Positions 1-14,602 of a DNA stretch of 64,000 bases are shown one piece after another. Source of the DNA: Drechmeria coniospora (taxonomy: Eukaryota > Ascomycota > Sordariomycetes > Hypocreales > Ophiocordycipitaceae); NCBI RefSeq assembly GCF_001625195.1, contig NC_054391.1:7637157-7701156 (forward strand), given 5' to 3'. The stretch's first letter is position 1. Each line of letters starts with the position of its first letter. A program made the translations under genes and the position numbers. The notes beneath the pieces are model-generated. The model was not told the origin of the DNA. It worked only from the letters and a program-made list of their open reading frames with translations, and did no database searches.

Positions 1-3845
<3,845 letters not shown>

Positions 3846-5155
3846 ATGGCCTCGGCAGGGAGACAAGCTCAGCGCCTCACGGCGCAGCTTCGTCCCCGGC
3901 TGCAGACGCCGGCAAGAGAGCTTCCCAAGGGTCACTGGCCTGCGCGACGAGCGGCCTCAAACTCTGCCTGCGGCGGACGCACCAGCCGATGCTCGCCATG
4001 GCTGCTCTGGGGCACGGCTGTTGCGCTGGGCGTCGTCGCACCAGTCGCTTTCCAGCTGGTATGTGCAGAGGAGACGCCGTCTTACAGTCGCCAACGCCGG
4101 GTGGATGCTAACTTGTACCCGGCAATTTCTCGCAGACGAATGCAGGAGGCACCAAGCTCGACGTTGCCTCCCTGGCCGACAAGGATGCCCAGAAGAAGCG
4201 CGAGGCGCCGGTCACGGGGGATTCGCCCATGCGGTTGCGGATGGAAAAGTTTATCAAGGAACAGCAGCAGATTATCGTCAAGGAGCTGGAAAGGGTAGAC
4301 GGTAAACGGTTTCGCACGGACGAGTGGGCACGCAAGGACGGCGGCGGCGGCATAACGTGCGTCCTGCAAGATGGCAACGTCTTTGAAAAAGCCGGCGTCG
4401 GCGTCAGCGTTGTCTACGGCTCCCTCCCCAAGCCGGCCATCCAGAAGATGCGTGCCAACCACAAGACGCTCGATCCCAACGTTGACTCGCTCGACTTCTT
4501 CGCCGCCGGCCTGAGCATGGTCCTGCACCCGAAGAACCCCATGGCACCCACCGTCCACCTTAACTACCGGTACTTTGAGACGGCCAACCCCGACGGAACG
4601 TCGCAGGCGTGGTGGTTTGGTGGCGGGAGCGACCTTACGCCGGCGTACCTCTTCGACGAAGACGCCATCCACTTCCACAAGACGCTCAAGGAAGCGTGCG
4701 ATTCGCATGACAAGGCGTACTATGCGCGATTCAAGACGTGGTGCGACGAGTACTTCTACAACAAGCACCGCGGCGAGTGCCGTGGCGTTGGCGGCATCTT
4801 CTTCGACGACCTCGACGAGTCGGAACGCGATCAGGAGAACACGTTTGCCTTTGTCCAGGACTGCCTCAAGTCCTTCATCCCTTCATATGTCCCCATTCTC
4901 GAGAAGCGCAAATCGATGCCGTTCACGGAACAGGAAAAGGATTGGCAGCAGATTCGGCGGGGCAAGTATGTCGAATTCAACCTTGTCCACGACCGCGGAA
5001 CGGCTTTTGGGCTGAACACACCCGGCTCGCGTGTCGAAAGCATTCTCATGAGTCTTCCTCTGACGGCAAGTTGGAGGTATATGCATGAACCAGAGCCCAA
5101 AAGCAGGGAGCAGCGCCTGGTCGACGTGCTGAGGAAGCCAAAGGAGTGGATGTAA
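3846..5155 (+). CDS. HEM13: Coproporphyrinogen III oxidase (haem biosynthesis)
   Basis: This enzyme oxidatively decarboxylates coproporphyrinogen III to protoporphyrinogen IX, the antepenultimate step of haem synthesis, and is the oxygen-dependent HemF type. Two exons, 3846-4058 and 4136-5155, are separated by a 77-nt intron with GTATGT donor, a CTAAC branch site and CGCAG acceptor. The product has 410 residues. Conserved HemF blocks are visible: [11 protein letters not shown] near 230-240, GIFFDDLDE, and [13 protein letters not shown] followed by the terminal KPKEW. Exon 1 is a non-conserved N-terminal extension with many Arg and few acidic residues, followed by a hydrophobic segment at about 50-71. 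This fits mitochondrial import with an inner-membrane or intermembrane-space anchor, unlike the cytosolic yeast enzyme; that location is inferred. Confidence 0.96.
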
Positions 5156-5809
5156 GGTGGAGCGGCGCTCGTCAGCACCAGCGAGGTTTCGCACATCGGC
5201 GTAGATGGCGATGGCCGTTGCGTGGTGGCTGCTGTTCTATGGATCGTGTTTGCTGCCGAAGGGAGCGAAGGCGCGATGCCGTCTTCAACTTCGCCACTCC
5301 CCTTCATTGCCGCGTTTATAGACTGATGGGGAGGGGGTTCCTGTGCATACGCGCCTGTAAAATATGTTAATCTATCAATCTACACCCGTGCCAAATAGCA
5401 ATCCTCACGATGTGAGTGAGAATTGGTCGTTGCGGTGGACGGTAGAACCAAGTACTCGTAGGCAGGGAAACAGTGTGCATGCTTACTTAACCCATGTATT
5501 AGGTGGTGTTGTACCTCCAAGAAACGAAAGCCGCAGCTTCTGGGATGACTGGATTGGATGAATGGATGGAACCGGTTCGATCGACCCGATCCATCCGCGC
5601 TTGACTCGACACCCAATCCTACCTGTAGGCCTCCACTTCCCTGATACTTCCGTCAACGACGCAACGTCAACGTCGACCGATTCACACATGCAAGCTTGCT
5701 CCGCTCACGTCAAGCCGCCTCCAAGCTGGGTGGCCAAGAGAGGCGGGCCGGTTCATTTGCAACCTATTCCGGCGGCGACTCGCACGGCTGGAGCAGGGAT
5801 GAGTCGGCC
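5156..5809. other. Intergenic region between HEM13 and the SWIM gene
   Basis: No recognisable gene. It should contain the HEM13 3' UTR and the promoter of the next gene. An in-frame ATG at 5696 could extend the following protein by 38 residues. Confidence 0.4.
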
Positions 5810-6673
5810 ATGACACCCTCCTCCACATCGGGAAACGACTTGAGCATGACGCCGAGGCCCCTCTCCCAGCGGGAGCTGCTCACCTCTCTCCTAGCCTCAC
5901 TTGCACAGTCACCACCAACTCTGCCCCCGGGAGACCCAGCCGCCGTCCTCGACGGGGACATTGATGGGGAGCATGACTGCTGGGAGGCTGCAGGCAGCCG
6001 CCGACATCTGCTGCTAACCCTCCACGTGCTCTTCCCAGCCTCCGTCCTCCCAGCGCTGGATCTTCTCGATCGCCGACTCGTGACTCGCATCAATATGCCG
6101 GCCCATCATCCCGGAATGTTTCCGCAAAGACTCGGCATCGCCCGTGCCCACGACTCGTCCGGGGCGGCTGCTCGGCGGCCTGGCCGGCAGTCGTCTCCTC
6201 CCTCTCGAGGTTACCCATCCGTCGCCCAGGTGTATGAAGTTCGGTCCCTGGCCTCGACACCAGTTCGCCGTCGCGCTGGGCCTGACCCTGCACCGTCATC
6301 CTCGAGAAGCGACCTTGTGCACCTCGACGCGTGGAGCTGCTCTTGCTCCAGCTTCGCCCTCGAGGCGTTCCGGTATCTGGCGGAAGAGACGACCAAAGAC
6401 TCTACCGTGTTCTCTTCGCCGCAATCTTCGTGTCCTCTCCCATCCCCACCACGTCAGCCTGGGAGCATGCATCGAGCTTGTCATCGCGAGGGCCAGTCGC
6501 CGTCACCCGCTAAGATCACCGGCTGGCTTCCAGGCGACGGGGAGGACGTGCCGTGCTGCAAGCACCTCCTGGCATGCCTGCTTTCTGAGATCTGGGGGGG
6601 TTTGCCGGAGACCCGCGTGGCTGCGAGGGCCGCCACCAAGGAAGAGCTCGCCGGGATCGCCGCCAACGTATGA
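5810..6673 (+). CDS. SWIM-type zinc-finger protein (Sws1/Shu2-like)
   Basis: A single intronless frame. From the ATG at 5810 it gives 287 residues; an in-frame ATG at 5696 would give 325. The N-terminal part contains a conserved-looking helical block (LHVLFPASVLPALDLLDRRL). Near the middle is AWSCSCSSFALEAF and, 60-80 residues later, DVPCCKHLLACLL, which together form a C-x-C...C-x-H SWIM zinc-binding pattern. In fungi this arrangement is typical of Sws1/Shu2-type proteins, which partner Rad51 paralogues in homologous recombination. The DNA-repair role is taken from the family, not from this sequence. The region between the two zinc-ligand pairs is rich in Ser, Pro and Arg. The later ATG is preferred because the sequence before it has no conserved features. 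Confidence 0.75.
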   Translation: MTPSSTSGNDLSMTPRPLSQRELLTSLLASLAQSPPTLPPGDPAAVLDGDIDGEHDCWEAAGSRRHLLLTLHVLFPASVLPALDLLDRRLVTRINMPAHHPGMFPQRLGIARAHDSSGAAARRPGRQSSPPSRGYPSVAQVYEVRSLASTPVRRRAGPDPAPSSSRSDLVHLDAWSCSCSSFALEAFRYLAEETTKDSTVFSSPQSSCPLPSPPRQPGSMHRACHREGQSPSPAKITGWLPGDGEDVPCCKHLLACLLSEIWGGLPETRVAARAATKEELAGIAANV

Positions 6674-7001
6674 ATAAGTGGTCTCTCCATCATCATGTAC
6701 CGTGGGGAAAATCAGCCGCCTCTAGGACGTTGGCGTTTCGGTTCGCCAATCGATCACTCATTCTCAGCCGGGTCAAGCATCCATCGTAGGACGGATATCC
6801 ATCTTCGGAGTGGTGGGAATGGCACATGATATTCACGCCACTGCTTGTTTCCTCCCACGACGTCCTCGTCGCCAGCCAATGTGTGTAGAAATGGACGAGA
6901 TCTACTCTGGCTCGTCCATGGCATGGTGATGACCCTTGAAAGGTACCGGCCTAGGTTGGGACTGCCTCCGCCCCAATCTTCCGCCTCGAGATTCAGTCGA
7001 A
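6674..7001. other. Convergent 3' space between SWIM gene and RPN8
   Basis: Tail-to-tail intergenic space of about 330 bp. Nothing recognisable beyond the presumed 3' UTRs of the two flanking genes. Confidence 0.4.
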
Positions 7002-8196
7002 TTACTTTTCCTTCTCCTTGCTCTCCTTCTCCTTGCCCTCCTTCTCCTTGCCCTCCTTCTCCTTGCCCTTCTCGTCCTTGGATTCGCCGTTGACGCCATT
7101 CGCACCAACGTCCTTCTTCTCATCCTTGCCATTGGCCTCCTCCTTCCTGCCATCCTTCTCCTCCTGCTGCTGCCGGTTTTGTATCTTGTTCTCAATCAAG
7201 TCGTGGAATGCGGTGATGGCTCGGATCAAGCTGCTCAGGTAGATGGCCATCAGCTGATCGTTGGTTTTGATGCTCATGGCGTGCGCCAGCTCGCCACTAC
7301 CCGACTTCCCATCGCCCTCCGGTGTGGAGAGATTGGGGAGCAGGTTGAAGACATCCTGCAGGTTGCCAAGGATGGCGTGGTTTACGGGGAGCTGCCCATC
7401 GAGAACCTTTTGCAGGTAGGCGCCGATGTCGCGCAGCCGCAAGTGCAGACCTTGGAGCGACTGGAGTTGGTTGGTGACGCGGGTGGAAAGCGTGCCGACG
7501 GCGACGTCTCGGATGTCTCGCAGCAGGTGCTCGACACCTATCTCCTCCGCTTCCTCCGCTTCGATGATGGAGGGGGTGTGAACAAAGGTTCTCGAGGTTG
7601 TGGTACCGTCCTGCCGCGGCTGTTAGCAACTTGGTTCGTGGGGTGCCTTTCTGGGTCTGCTAGACGCGGCATACGTCTTTGATTTCGTCGACCGCAAAGT
7701 ACGCGTCCGTCGGCACACCGGACTCCTTCGGCTGAACGTCGATGATGACAAGCAGCGGGTTAGGCGTGTAGCGCTTGAAGAGATCGTTGATCTCGAGATC
7801 TGACGCACGAAGCTTGGGTCCAGAGTGGTACCAGCCGATTAGCTTTTCTCTGGCGTTGACTTTTTTGAACATGTCGTTCATCGACTCTACGTAGTTATGG
7901 TCCAGGAACCACACGGAGGGATCCTTGTCGTCCTCCTCAAAGGGGACTATTACCGTCGTCAATGGCAGTGCTTGGAGAAGGGCAAGGGGCAGATCAAGGG
8001 AGTACGCACCGGCGAAGCTATTGGATACTCGAACGTTCTTGCCATCATTCTGGCCGAGAAGAACTCCCACCACCCGCCTCTTCGTCTTGTTCTGAACGGT
8101 CCGGTTGTAGTGATCGACAGCTGAGAGGAGAACGAGGGGTGCGACGGAGACGTTGCGCGTCACGAGGGAGAGCGTCTCCGCGGTAGTGGTAGGCAT
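7002..8196 (-). CDS. RPN8: 26S proteasome lid subunit Rpn8 (PSMD7)
   Basis: Rpn8 is the MPN-domain subunit that pairs with the deubiquitinase Rpn11 in the proteasome lid. Three exons are read on the minus strand: 8196-8010, 7946-7675 and 7610-7002. The donors are GTGCGT and GTATGC. The joins restore [19 protein letters not shown] and [16 protein letters not shown]. The product has 355 residues. The MPN domain fills roughly residues 10-145. As expected for Rpn8, it lacks the HxH metal ligands of active JAMM enzymes: GWYHSGPKL is present without the catalytic His pair. The C-terminal helices ([13 protein letters not shown]) are intact. The final 45 or so residues are a Lys/Glu-rich tail made partly of repeats of KEKEG type, encoded by a 15-bp tandem repeat. 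Confidence 0.97.
7010..7069 (-). repeat. 15-bp tandem repeat coding the Rpn8 Lys/Glu tail
   Basis: Four head-to-tail units of a 15-mer (plus strand CCTTCTCCTTGCCCT; first unit one base different) inside the last exon of RPN8. Each unit adds five residues of a Lys/Glu/Gly pattern to the protein. The repeat length is a multiple of three, so copy number can vary without breaking the frame. Confidence 0.9.
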
Positions 8197-9845
8197 TGTG
8201 GCGGATAACTAGATGGCTATCGATCGGTTGCCGTGCGACAATTCACGACGTCTGGCCGATGGTGTCTGCCTCGTCTCGCTGCTTCTGTTGGATGCAGCGT
8301 TTGCCGAACAATTCACTTTGCTTTGCAAAGAAGTGTGAAGCGAATGGGCCGTTGAAGAGCAGCTGAAGTCGTGGCACCACAAGTCAAGGACCAACGGTTA
8401 GGCCCAGGGGAATCGTCGCAGGTAGGATGGCGAATATGTCGGTGGTGTTGCCAATGCGTCGAATACGAGTATGTGCACAAGTATGTAACTGCAGCTCGTA
8501 CGTACTGTAGTCGCAGCCTAAAGGACCCGGCTAGGAGTTCATTATGGAGCACTCGCCGCAATTATTACTATACATGCTACAGGAGCGATGGGGAAGAACA
8601 GAGCAGGCAGCTCAGCAATTCGTAGCCCACAAGCTGTGCTGGCTATTCATTGGTGGAGCAGCCACAAGTGTCACGGAGACCATTTGCTTGGAGGGAGCTT
8701 GTCACGTGCCAAAAAGAGCTGTAAATGAGTACTTATTACGGAGTGCTCCGTACGGAGTACTTGTAAGTAAGTAAGCACAGTATTGATAATACAGACACCG
8801 ACAACTACTGTACTTCCTGTAAGTACTGTACTGTACTGTAATTACGTGTATACGGAGTACAGAGTACCTCGTACTTATTTTACCTGCTAATGTACAAGTA
8901 CTTGTACCGTCGGTAGTACTGTACTGTACTTACTGTATGTGTGCCTGACGTGTACTGTAAGTAGGTAAGTTAGTACCTTACCTTAGTACGTACTAGGCAC
9001 TGTATTCTCGACAGTGCCGGACTGATTTGCACCCCAAAACCAATGCAGGGCCCAGGTTGTAGCGTCACAGTTCTTCGCACAGTGCTCCGTACATTGGCAG
9101 AATACCAGCCAACCTACTTACTCCGTACCAATGGAGAACTCACTCACGGAAAGTGATATACGAGTATACTTGTACACTTAGTAGAGAAATATTACTTACT
9201 TCATACAGGTACATTCCGTACGGAGCAGTAATACTGTACATGTGCACTAGTACATCTACAGGTACCTGAACATACACCACAAGTACACCAACTTGATGTA
9301 ATTACTGGAAAGAACGGGGTATTAATACATCCACAGACACAAAACGGACCTGTTATGTAAGTACGTAGTACTCCATACTATGGAGAATATCGGTGCACTT
9401 TCGTTCCATGGAGCCTGTCCAAGTATGCCTTTGGTGCTCGTGCATGTGCTTACGGAGTACAGTAATTAAGTACTTAATACTTATACAGCTACGTGCACAC
9501 ATGTACTTGTACCTACTCCGTACTTGCACTTAGCGACAGGAACTACAAGTACGCGGAGGTACTTGTACGCAAGTATTCGTGCTTGTACTGTGTACTTTCC
9601 ACCCAGATGGCGGATAGCCTCGGAACTTCACATGCCATCCAGTCATCAACCAACCAACGTAGGCGCCACCTCGACCTTCCATCGTTCAACAAATACGAAC
9701 CGGCAACAATCGTCGCAGGAGCGAGCACGATCCCTCAGACCTTATGGTCTCTCGGTCCAATCGCCCACCACCCTAAAGTGCTACCCTCTAGGACTCACTC
9801 ATGCTTTCGTTGACGCTGTAAGCCACTCTGTCAGGCCTCGACGTC
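8197..9845. repeat. Intergenic block with dense GTAC microrepeats
   Basis: Divergent promoter region between RPN8 and the ABCD transporter gene. From about 8460 to 9620 it is filled with GTAC-based words and TACGGAGTAC motifs, including a near-perfect 20-bp palindrome at 8742-8761. No supported gene. The last 200 bp before 9846 are free of these words and probably hold the core promoter. Confidence 0.55.
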
Positions 9846-12536
9846 ATGGCTGCGCAATCCAATCTCCGGAGAACGGCGGCGGAGAATGCGGTCGCCGCCT
9901 TCACCGAGAAATGGTCGGCCATCGTGCGTGGTAGGTTGCGCAAAACCTCGCGGACGACGCGCCTCCTTGCAACACTCTCCTTGGCCGTCGCCATCGTTCT
10001 GGGGGCCGAGGGTACGCGGCGCCGATGGAGGAGGCAGCACCACGAACGCGAGCAGGGCAGCAAGCTTGTCCGGACAAACTCATGGCTTCATAACAAAGAC
10101 GGGTCGCGGACTATATACGTACCGTACAAGGAGGGCACGACCAAGGTGACCATCAACACCACCAAGCCCCTCACCTTTGAGGCCCATCGCCGCCTCTTCC
10201 TCAACCCGCCGCGCGTCTCTGGCCTGGCCGACGGAACGGTCCCCTCCGCTCAGACCAAGCCTGGCTTGAACTTGGCTTTCTTGCACCAATTCCTCAGCCT
10301 CATGAGCATCATGATTCCTCGCTGGTCGAGCAAGGAGGCCGGCCTGCTCCTCAGCCACGGCATTTTCCTCATGCTTAGGACCTACCTTTCGCTCGTCGTT
10401 GCGCGACTGGACGGCGAGCTCGTCAGAGACCTTGTCGCCGGCAATGGAAAGGCCTTTCTCTGGGGTATCCTCAAGGTATGCGTATCACTCCTTCGGTCGC
10501 CGTCCCGTCGCTTGCGCTCACCGGGACGATCCCTTGCAGTGGTGTGGCCTGGGCGGCTTCGCATCCTACACAAACGCCATGATCAAGTACCTTGAATCGA
10601 AGGTTTCCATTGCCTTCCGCACCCGCTTGACGAGGTACATCCATGATCTGTACTTGAATGACAACCTGAACTACTACAAGCTATCCAACCTCGACGGCGG
10701 CGTCGGCCAAGGGGCCGACCAGTTCATCACGCAAGACTTGACCCTCTTCTGTGCCGCTGCTGCAAATCTATACTCATCCTTGGGTAAGCCGTTTGTGGAT
10801 CTCTGCGTTTTCAGCTTCCAGCTCTACCGCTCGCTCGGCCCCTTGGCCCTTTCAGGATTGATGAGCAACTACTTCCTGACGGCAAGCATCCTGCGCCGGC
10901 TATCGCCACCGTTTGGCAAGCTCAAGGCAGTCGAGGGCCGCAAAGAGGGCGACTTCCGCAGCCTCCACGCCCGGCTGCTGGCGAACGCCGAGGAAGTGGC
11001 GTTCTATGGCGGTGCCGACATGGAGAAGACGTTTCTCAACAAGGAGTACAAGTCACTGAAGACGTGGATGGAAGGAATCTACATGCTCAAGATCCGGTAC
11101 AACATCCTGGAGGACTTCATCCTCAAGTACAGCTGGAGTGCGTATGGTTACCTGCTGGCATCGCTACCGGTCTTCCTGCCCGCCTGGGGTGGCATCGGCG
11201 GAGCCTCCGAGATGGTGGAGAGCGCCGAGAAGGGCGGCCGAGAACGCAACCGGATGAAAGACTTCATCACCAACAAAAGGCTCATGCTTTCGCTTGCCGA
11301 TGCGGGCGGTCGCATGATGTACTCGATCAAGGATCTGGCCGAGCTCGCGGGGTACACGAGCAGAGTGTACACCCTCGTCTCCACTCTGCACCGTGTCCAT
11401 GCCGGTGCGTACTACATGCGAGGCGGTCAGACCGAGCTCTTCTCCCTTTCCGATGTCCAGGGAACAATTCAGAAGGGCTTCGATGGCGTGCGGTTCGAAA
11501 ACGTGCCTGTCGCCGCCCCGGGACTCTGGCCACAGGGTGGAGAGGAGCTTGTGGAGTCGCTGTCCATGATTGTTCGGAGTGGCGAGCATCTCTTGGTACA
11601 TACCCGTCCGGCGTTTGTTGCGTCTGCAGATCCCAAGTCAGCTGACATCCTCTCTCTGCCACAGGTTTCCGGGCCCAACGGCGTTGGGAAAAGCGCGATC
11701 GCGCGCATCCTCGCCGGCCTTTGGCCTGTGTACCGAGGGTTGGTCAGTCGGCCCAAGAGCATTGGCCAAGACGGCATCATGTTTCTGCCGCAGAGGCCGT
11801 ATCTCAGTCCTGGAACGTTGCGCGACCAGGTCATCTACCCCGATGGGCATGTTGACATGAAGGAAAAGCGAAAGTCGGAGGATGACTTGCAGAGGATCCT
11901 TGACGAAGCAAAGCTGGGCTACCTGCCTGACCGCGAAGGTGGATGGGACACGCGAAAGGAGTGGAAGGACGTGCTGAGCGGGGGGGAGAAGCAGAGGATG
12001 CAGTTTGCCAGGCTCCTATATCACGAGCCGCAGTATGCCGTGGTGGACGAGGGCACGAGCGCTGTGTCGAGCGACGTTGAGGGGCTTCTATATGAAACGT
12101 GCAAAGGCAAAGGAATCAGTGAGTTGCCTCCCCACCCCCACCCGCATATTTTTTTTCTCATTCAATCTTCGACTGCTTTCTGCTTTTTCTTGATGACCGG
12201 AATCTTCTGGGTTGCTGATGATTGCCACCCGCAACAGCGCTCATCACGATTTCAACGCGAGCATCACTCAAGAAGTACCACACCTTTAACCTGGTGCTTG
12301 GCTTGGGAGAGAAGGGTGACCAGTGGGAATTCGAACGGATAGGGACAGAGCGAGAGAAGATGCAGGTAGAGAAAGAGCTGCAGGAGCTCCGTGAGCGGCT
12401 TGCCCAGGTGGATGAGTGGAAGACGCGGCGAGACGAAATCGAACAAGAACTGGCCTCAGTTTGGACGGACAAGGGCGAGGCGTTGAGCGCACCCAGTTAT
12501 ATAGGGGCATCTGAGCATTCCTTGGAAGCTCCGTAG
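9846..12536 (+). CDS. Peroxisomal ABCD-family fatty-acyl transporter (Pxa-type)
   Basis: A half-size ABC transporter of the ALDP/ABCD family, which imports long-chain acyl-CoA into peroxisomes for beta-oxidation. Four exons: 9846-10475, 10540-11595, 11665-12118 and 12238-12536, giving 812 residues. The transmembrane domain lies in the N-terminal half and includes the family loop NAEEVAFYGG (EAA-like). The nucleotide-binding domain shows Walker A GPNGVGKS (about 565-572), Q-loop FLPQRPY, signature LSGGEKQR (about 666-673) and Walker B YAVVDEGTSAVS. The switch-histidine position reads S-T-R rather than the usual S/T-H-R. The last 70 residues form a charged coiled coil with KELQELRERL. Yeast has two such subunits, Pxa1 and Pxa2, that pair; I cannot assign which one this is. 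Confidence 0.93.
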
Positions 12537-13344
12537 GGCTCGGGGCTGAGGAAAATGCAACAATCGAGAGCGGTCCGACAACGGCCTGAAATTGAGGAGC
12601 AGGATGAGGGCGAGGGAGGCCTTCACTCGAGCCATCCGAGTCGGGCGCGTCAAGAAGAAGGTTATACCGTTGCATCTTGCATTGTTCCCGGACCATCCAG
12701 CAACCGTTCAGTAAATGCAGCTGTTCTGCGCCCACCACACAACGGACGCGCAGTGATCATATCCATGGTTCACCGCCACCGCCACCGTCACCGTGGCATG
12801 CAAGGATAGCAACCCCCCCCCCCCCCCCCCTGCTCAAGCTTGTTGCCAGTTGACAGCATAGTGCTGTCCTGCTACTATATCTTCAAAGTTTTGCCCGCCC
12901 TGGCCGTGATCACGGCCACGGTACGGAGTAGTGTGTGATGATGCATTGCTACCTACGTAAGCGGGACCTCGACCTGGTTTTCAACAACGAGACCAAGCAG
13001 GGGGCTTCCTGGGCCACTGTCGGCTTTCACCAAGCATCACAGTATTTCCCGGCTGACAAAAAGCTTTGACTGTATTGTCGGTTGGAACATATATGTTGGA
13101 GTATGCAGCCTGGCTGTTGTGTGCGCTTCGCGCTTGCAGCTGCACCCGCTTTCAGCGTGGGTGCAACTTTCGGTGGGCTTGCGTCCTTCCAAACATGCCT
13201 GAGCCGTTCATTTCTGTGGTTTATGCCTTGTTACCAACCCTCCAGGGGCAGATACATCTCATCCAGCCTGCCATAAATCTTTGCTCGATGCATTTAGACA
13301 CCAGAAAACACCATGCTCGAAGTCAATAAAGGTAGATTTTTCGG
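12537..13344. other. Convergent space with an 18-C run
   Basis: Tail-to-tail space between the ABCD gene and SDS22. It contains an uninterrupted run of 18 cytosines at 12813-12830. No gene supported. Confidence 0.5.
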
Positions 13345-14602
13345 TTAAACCCTTACATATGCTATACGGAGCCATCTTGTAAGCTTTTTGTCCCATTCAA
13401 GGTGTACACAGTTGCAACTTACTTGCATCGATCTGCCTGACTTGGGGCAGTGCGAGACGGATCTTGTTTCTGTAGAGAGCAGGCCCCCGCAGCTGAAGAG
13501 GGTTACCCTCAAAGTAGACTGTCGTTAGATGCTCCTTGTCCCTCAGCACTCTTTCGACTTGGCCGATGTCTGCCACTTGGTTATAGCTAGCCCAGACTTC
13601 TTCCAGCTTGCTCAACACTTCCAGGCCCTCGAGGCTTTCCACTTGATTGTTGGAAATGTCAAGCACTCTCAGATTGATGTTGGCCTGGATGCCCTCCAAG
13701 GACTCCAGAGCGTTGTGAGAGATGTAGAGCTCCTCCAGCGCAACGGCGTCCTTCAACGGTGCCAAGTTCCGGATTCGGTTGGACTGGATGCTCAGAAGCC
13801 GCAAGTTTGGCAACCCACCTAGCCCCCCCAAGTCTGCGATCTTGTTCTTCGCTACCCATAGCTCCTCCAGGCGGTTCAGGCCGTCGAGGTTGCTCAGCTC
13901 TCGAATCCGATTGGACCCCAGCTCGAGGGAAGTGAGGCTCGCAAGGCTTCCCAGACCCTCGATCCGGCCGATTTTGTTTGCGACGAGATAAAGCTCCTTC
14001 AGATTGGTCATGTGGCTAATATTCCTGATATGTTTGATCTTGTTAAAGCTGAGATCTAGGCTGGTTAGGTTGGTTAACTTGTCGAGGCCTCGCATTTGGG
14101 AAATAAGGTTATCGTAGAGATCGACATCCTTGAGTGTCGCGGCCAAAGGTTCGAGGCCTTCAATTTCTTGGATGTTGTTCTGCCGCAGGCAAATACGGGC
14201 CGCATTCTTGAAGCGCGCCAGCCGCAGGGAAGACATGGACTTGATGCGGGAATGAGAGCACATGATTTCTTCGGTTCCTGAATCTTCGCTGTCGAGAAGG
14301 TCTGTAGCGGCATGTGAACATCAGCTCGAAAATTTCCGCCACGGGAAGCGGCCGCGCTGACCTTCGTCGGCACTTATCTCATGCCCAGGCAGGACGTTGC
14401 TGTCATCGGAATAGTCGGGATCGGACAGGGCCTCGGGGTTTGTTACGCGAGCCGCCTTGGGAACCCGAAGCTTGCCGTCCCACCCTTTGCTATTTTTCAT
14501 TCTGTGGTTGGTCTCATCATCCTCGCGTGGTGCCGCGCGATCATCTTGGATGTCGATGTGCGTGGTTGGAGTTGCGGGCGTCTCATTGCCTGGAACCTGC
14601 AT
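13345..14602 (-). CDS. SDS22: Protein phosphatase 1 regulatory subunit Sds22
   Basis: Sds22 is a leucine-rich-repeat protein that binds protein phosphatase 1 and guides its assembly and nuclear mitotic role. Three exons are read on the minus strand: 14602-14362, 14301-13423 and a 17-nt last exon at 13361-13345. Together they give 378 residues. The first 100 residues are acidic and non-conserved, followed by EDLLDSEDSGTEE. About eleven to twelve LRRs of the SDS22 class follow (for example LTSLDLSFNKIKHIRNIS and LRLLSIQSNRIRNLA). The conserved end LALPQVRQIDA-TYVRV is only complete if the tiny last exon is included. The start at 14602 is chosen because the upstream in-frame residues look like untranslated sequence; the N terminus is less certain than the rest. 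Confidence 0.94.

Noticed and set aside
4082..4768. 228-codon open frame on the minus strand
   Set aside because: It lies wholly antisense to the conserved HEM13 exon and has no family signal; high GC coding DNA often leaves such shadows.
6936..7682. 248-codon plus-strand frame with Leu-rich runs resembling a membrane protein
   Set aside because: It is the antisense of RPN8 exon 3; the Leu runs come from reading the Lys/Glu repeat backwards and it spans an RPN8 intron.
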